Assembly (NCBI GenBank): GCA_963573305.1
Contig: OY754336.1
Location: 16,838,699-16,902,698, forward strand
From: Pyrrhosoma nymphula
Taxonomy: Eukaryota > Arthropoda > Insecta > Odonata > Coenagrionidae
DNA length: 64,000 nucleotides
Reading direction: 5' to 3'
The notes under the pieces were generated by a model. That model worked only from the letters and a program-made list of their open reading frames with translations. It did no database searches and was not told the origin of the DNA. Below, one piece after another: positions 59,941 to 64,000 of this stretch; within the stretch, counting starts at the first letter, position 1, and each line of letters opens with the position of its first letter. Position numbers and translations under genes: made by a program.

Positions 59941-60170
59941 TGGGAAGGAGTGGTCGGTCGTTTTCAACTCGCAACACGCTAAGGACATCTTCCCTATCCC
60001 TTCGCCCCATTTCGCCTCTCCCGTCCTTATCCCATACCTCAGGACTCTCTTCATTCTTTTGTCGATCTCCCTCTCCCTCCAACCTTTCCCTCCCTCCCTC
60101 CCAGCCCTCTCCTCCCGCCCCTCCCACCCCTCCCCTCCCGCTCCTTTCCGATCGCTCATCGATCACGTAA
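59941..60170. repeat. Pyrimidine-rich tract
   Basis: C/T-rich on the plus strand (CCCTCCCTCCC). Gly/Glu/Arg-rich minus frames are compositional. Confidence 0.7.
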
Positions 60171-60930
60171 CGCGCGAGAGTCGCCCTTCCATTAAGGAAT
60201 TACTTCGAATCCTTCCGCACCACTCCCAATGCTCCCTTCGGATCCTCGTCCTTTCCCGCTCGTCACGGAATGCAAGGGAATAAGAGCGGAGCGAGCGGTG
60301 GAGGAAGGACGTGCCACACAGAAGAACCACACAAGTCTACGCTCGGAAGTATTCTCAAGACAGAAAAAAGAGACACTCCCAAACAGTCCGCGAGTTTTTT
60401 TAAAACCTCTCCGACAGATTTTATAAATTGCGGTTTTTTTCTGTTTCCCCTGGATTCACTTGTTTGCTCCTGTCGAAGGAAATTTAATCGCTAAAGTGAG
60501 AGTGATATATGGTGGGACGTATGCGAATCACTGAGAAGAATTTTTTTTTGGGGAGGAGCAAAATAAAAGCGTTCTGAAGCACGTGCCGTGAGGTTCTTAA
60601 GGAATGATTTTCCGTCGGTTAGCGCAGTACGCGTAGTCTACATTTATTCCTTTATGGGTGTAAATAAATTACGGAAGAATTAAAATACCTAGGTTAATTC
60701 CACTTGTAAGATATATTATCAGGACCCGGGTGACGACACTTTGTTGTTATCTTCTTCCGTAATGGATAACTTCCACAAATTCAAGCCTACAGCCGTTTCC
60801 TTTGTGGAAATGTATTTTTGAGGCATAGCTCCAAATGATGTTTTTTATGCGTAACTCGCTAAAGCTGACGGGATTAAAACGTTTGGATATTAAGATCATT
60901 TCTCATACTTTGAAGTTGCTCTTTTAGTGA
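60171..60930. other. Mixed spacer
   Basis: No gene or repeat recognised upstream of the LINE remnant. Confidence 0.5.
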
Positions 60931-61390
60931 ATGTGCAGCTTAATAACAATAAAAGTAGTAAAAGTAATGTGCAGCTTTAAAATACAAAGGAAAGCTGCGC
61001 GATTCGTCAAAAACTGCTACGGGCGTACAGACAGCGTTACACAGATGTTAAATGAATTGGGCTGGGAGCCACTGGAGACTCGGAGGCTGCGCGCTAGGCT
61101 TAGATTGCTTGAACAATTGAGAATAGATACCTTTCAGAGCGACACGGAGAACATCATATTAGAACCCCACTATATTTCCAGGTCCGACAGAAACGATAAA
61201 TTAAGAGAGATATTTTGCCGAACGGATAGGTATGGGAATTCGTTTTTCCCCCGAACAATAAGGGACTTTAATAAATGCAAGGCGTAATTTCATAGAGCGT
61301 TTCCTTTTTATATGCAAACGGCTGGTGTCCTAACACCCCCCGCCACACGCCTATTGAGGCGACTTGCGGGGTAGTTTGTAGATGAATAAC
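60931..61390 (+). pseudogene. jockey/CR1-like LINE reverse-transcriptase C-terminus and 3' end
   Basis: The frame 60961-61287 carries the well-known C-terminal signature: KIQRKAARFVKNCYGRTDSV, then QMLNELGWEPLETRRLRARL, a RLLEQLRIDTF helix, and a final RYGNSFFPRTIRDFNKC before the stop at 61285. The catalytic domain is absent, so the copy is strongly 5'-truncated. The 3' untranslated end follows: GTGTCCTAACACCCCCCGCC, a small hairpin (CGCCTATTGAGGCG), TTGCGGGGTAG and TTTGTAGATG. The coding part is intact over its length, which suggests a fairly recent insertion. Similar 3' ends occur at 13605 and 14520. Confidence 0.8.
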
Positions 61391-64000
61391 TCTGCCACTT
61401 TATGCTAACAATCGATTAATAGTTTCCGCATCAATTCACGATAACTGCAAACAGTTTAATGAACCTAAAGAAGCATGTCAGGAAACTAACAAGAGCGTTG
61501 CCATTAATTGAATAGCCGAAAAAGACCTTTTTTAAGGAGGAAGATTTTCTGCGACCTGTTTAATTACGGCTCACGCTTTAAATTACTAATCATTTTGAAT
61601 AAATAGTAAATCCTATTACATAGTTGGGACGGTATTATAAAGATTTTGCACCGTTTTTGCCAATTTTTTTATGTTTTTCATCTCAGTAGTTATTAAATAT
61701 TCACTATTATCCAAGAGAGTGAGAAATAAGCTCAATGGTATCCATTTTTCTGGACGCTGCAGTATCCTTGGTGGAGTACGGAAATGAAACAGAATACATT
61801 GACATTTTTAAATGTCCTCCGTAGCATTTTGATTCCTACCAGATCATGCAATTTTTCGGAGTCTCGAATGCATTCGCGTTTGACTCGAAATCGTACCATT
61901 TAAAGGCCTGTGCACGATTTACACATTTATCTTCTTATTCCATTTTCCCTTTACCTTGGGACCGATTCCATTTTTACTGACTATCCTCGTTTCCTCTTCC
62001 GGATTTCCCCCCTTTTGCCTATATTCTCTTCCCACAGCTTCCTTCACGAGCAAGATGAAAAAAGGTATCGGAAGACAGATATCGACACCTTTTACGCGCA
62101 TTTTTTTCGCCATTTTTTTATTCTCTTCCTTCCGCTTCTACGCGTTCTCATCGCAGTAGTCTGTTGTATTTGCCCTCCGCTCTGCGTCGTGACCGCGCAT
62201 AATTGGTTCCACTTGAGTTAACGCTAGTCTATTGATGATTTACGGAGATACCCGCGACCGATTCCCACAAGTCGACTGCATTTCCTGTATGCATTTGTGT
62301 TCGAAGGAGGAGGATTGGGAAGAATGGGAAATAAACTGTCGTGCAGAAGTCTTTTGAGCGAATCAGTTTAACGTGGTTGTCTCCCTTTCTCAGAAGGTTC
62401 GGGCGCGGAAGGTATTCCATTCAACGATCCGTCCCCTACCTGCGTAAAGGGTTTTTCAAAGCCGTCTTGACGTCTTGTAGCCGTGTATGAGTGGCCGAGA
62501 AATCTCGCTCTTCGAGTGCGTTTACATGTGACTCTTGTGATTATCCGTATATCACGGGGGTTATTTAACGATTTTATCTCGTTTAATAGAGACGTGCGGA
62601 TATCTTTAAGTCCGTTGAAGATTTGTCCGATAAAATCACTCGGATAGACCGCCATTAGTCATAGATCTTTCCTTAACGGAAAATTCTCGGGATCTGAATC
62701 CATGTCAGTGAAATAATTAAATTTCAACTCCTTGTAGCATTTCAACCTAGCGATTAAAGAATGTATTCGTTTTAATTTATTAATGAGATAGAATTTAGCG
62801 TAGAATTATGCGTTAAACGAAACAGTAATAGATTATACTCTAAATGATATACGATAGACGCAGGTATACAGTCGTCGGATCGCCAGTAGTTGACAGCTGT
62901 ATAAATACTACTAGTACATTTATTATATAGTACCTACTCAGCGGAATTTATACATTTCAGCGTAACCGGCATATTAAAATAAATATTGAATTTTACGAGA
63001 GTTTGAAGTTAAGTAAGATATTTTAGTCTTTTTTCAAACCAAAAACGTAGAGCTTCTGATATAAACTCACAATTTTCTACGAGGATGGTGATTCATTATC
63101 GTGGCACCTACGTTTCTCGCGCTTTCATGTGCATTTAACGATTCTTCTCCAAACATTATGCTTGGGTGCTTAGCTCGGCCAGTGCAGTTATAGACTATGT
63201 TAAACTATTGCCGGACATTAAAACAATGCGAAGCGGTGGAAATCTTCTGAGAATTGACCGTCTTTGGGGAACGGGACCGTCTTATTGTTTAAGGTTTTAG
63301 TCCTTGCTTCGCACGAAAGATTATTGACCCTCTTTCAAGCCAATTAATGCTTGGTATGTGATATCCTGTATCCTTATATCAATTTATAAGGATGTAGTGA
63401 TATACTTATAACTTGATATTCATGTAGCTGGGTATCCATAACTGTGAATGAATGCTTATACCACATTGAAAGTCATTGCTTATATTCTTCATATTCAGGC
63501 GTTTGCGTCGACATAATCTTTGGTCATATAGACAGTGAGAAGCAAACCGCATCTATTTTAGAAAACCAAAATATGCAAATGGAAAGAGTGATTTTATTCT
63601 TATTTTCATCATGAGTGTTTGAAACTTCCACCAAGTGAATTCTGCGAGAGCAGGTTACATTTATTTTCAGTTGGTTTTCTCTCCTTTTCCCCTTCTTGCT
63701 CCCAATGTTGCGTGCGGAAAATACAAATGCCTTTTTTAGGCATGCGGGGAAATCAATCGATTAAAAAATGATTTCGTCATACACCGTCCATTTGTCTTTC
63801 AGTTATTAGTCATAATTTACCCTCCGTCACTAAGGAGGTGAAGAGAAAATATATTTTTTGTAAAATGGTCAGAGATTGGCTATTATGTCATCATGAGTTG
63901 GATGTTCCTTTATAATTTCATGGTTATGTATTGTATAAAAAAGTGTAACATAATTTTTTGTTGTCATTGTAATTTATTAAATTCTTAAAAATTGTAAGCA
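61391..64000. other. AT-rich spacer to the window end
   Basis: Frames up to 103 codons (61910-62221) have no recognisable domain. No repeats, inverted ends or RNA folds seen. Confidence 0.55.

Overview
This window is eukaryotic nuclear DNA, most likely from an arthropod and probably an insect. The evidence is an RTE-type LINE, jockey/CR1-like LINE tails, tRNA-derived SINEs, TTAA- and TA-flanked short inverted-repeat elements, a hAT-like element with an 8-bp duplication, and hammerhead-ribozyme-like motifs like those known from Penelope-like elements. The sequence alone does not give the species. I found no host protein-coding exon, rRNA, true tRNA gene or CRISPR array that I can defend. Nearly all open frames are chance frames in AT-rich spacer or in pyrimidine-rich tracts. 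The only recognisable coding sequence is reverse transcriptase and endonuclease debris.

Layout. 1-5.4 kb: AT-rich spacer, a 535-bp TA-flanked element with a 15-bp minisatellite (1907-2441), a doubtful small inverted-repeat element (3679-3859), the first of six copies of a ~557-bp TTAA-flanked MITE (3921-4479), then a CpG-rich patch. 5.4-14.7 kb: a minus-strand SINE, a hAT-like 797-bp element full of TCATCGATGA palindromes (10115-10911), a decayed hammerhead-like motif (11515-11552) and LINE 3' ends. 15.5-24 kb: long C/T-rich tracts, MITE copy 2, and two SINEs around a minus-strand LINE fragment. 24-30 kb: mostly unique AT-rich DNA with a diverged tandem repeat. 30335-33942: a full-length but dead RTE-clade LINE with a perfect 12-bp target duplication, itself interrupted by an LTR-like insertion. 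35.3-37.1 kb: a further reverse-transcriptase scrap, a long inverted repeat whose centre folds like a Penelope-type hammerhead ribozyme, and a second hammerhead-like motif. 38564-39041: a dimeric tRNA-derived SINE with a 10-bp target duplication. 40.8-46.1 kb: MITE copy 3, a quiet AT-rich stretch with a textbook recursive-splice (ratchet) sequence at 44671/44672, and a 209-bp palindrome carrying facing hammerhead-like motifs. 47-50 kb: pyrimidine-rich, diverged tandem DNA with a SINE. 50-64 kb: a hairpin, MITE copies 4-6, a SINE, a jockey/CR1-like reverse-transcriptase remnant (60961-61287) and AT-rich spacer.

The window reads as the interior of a large intron or an intergenic region shaped by repeated transposon insertion. 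The intron reading rests on a single strong sequence motif and the absence of exons. No genes work together here. The relations worth noting are nesting (LTR-like DNA in the LINE), families with several copies, and the recurrence of self-cleaving-ribozyme-like folds in at least four places.
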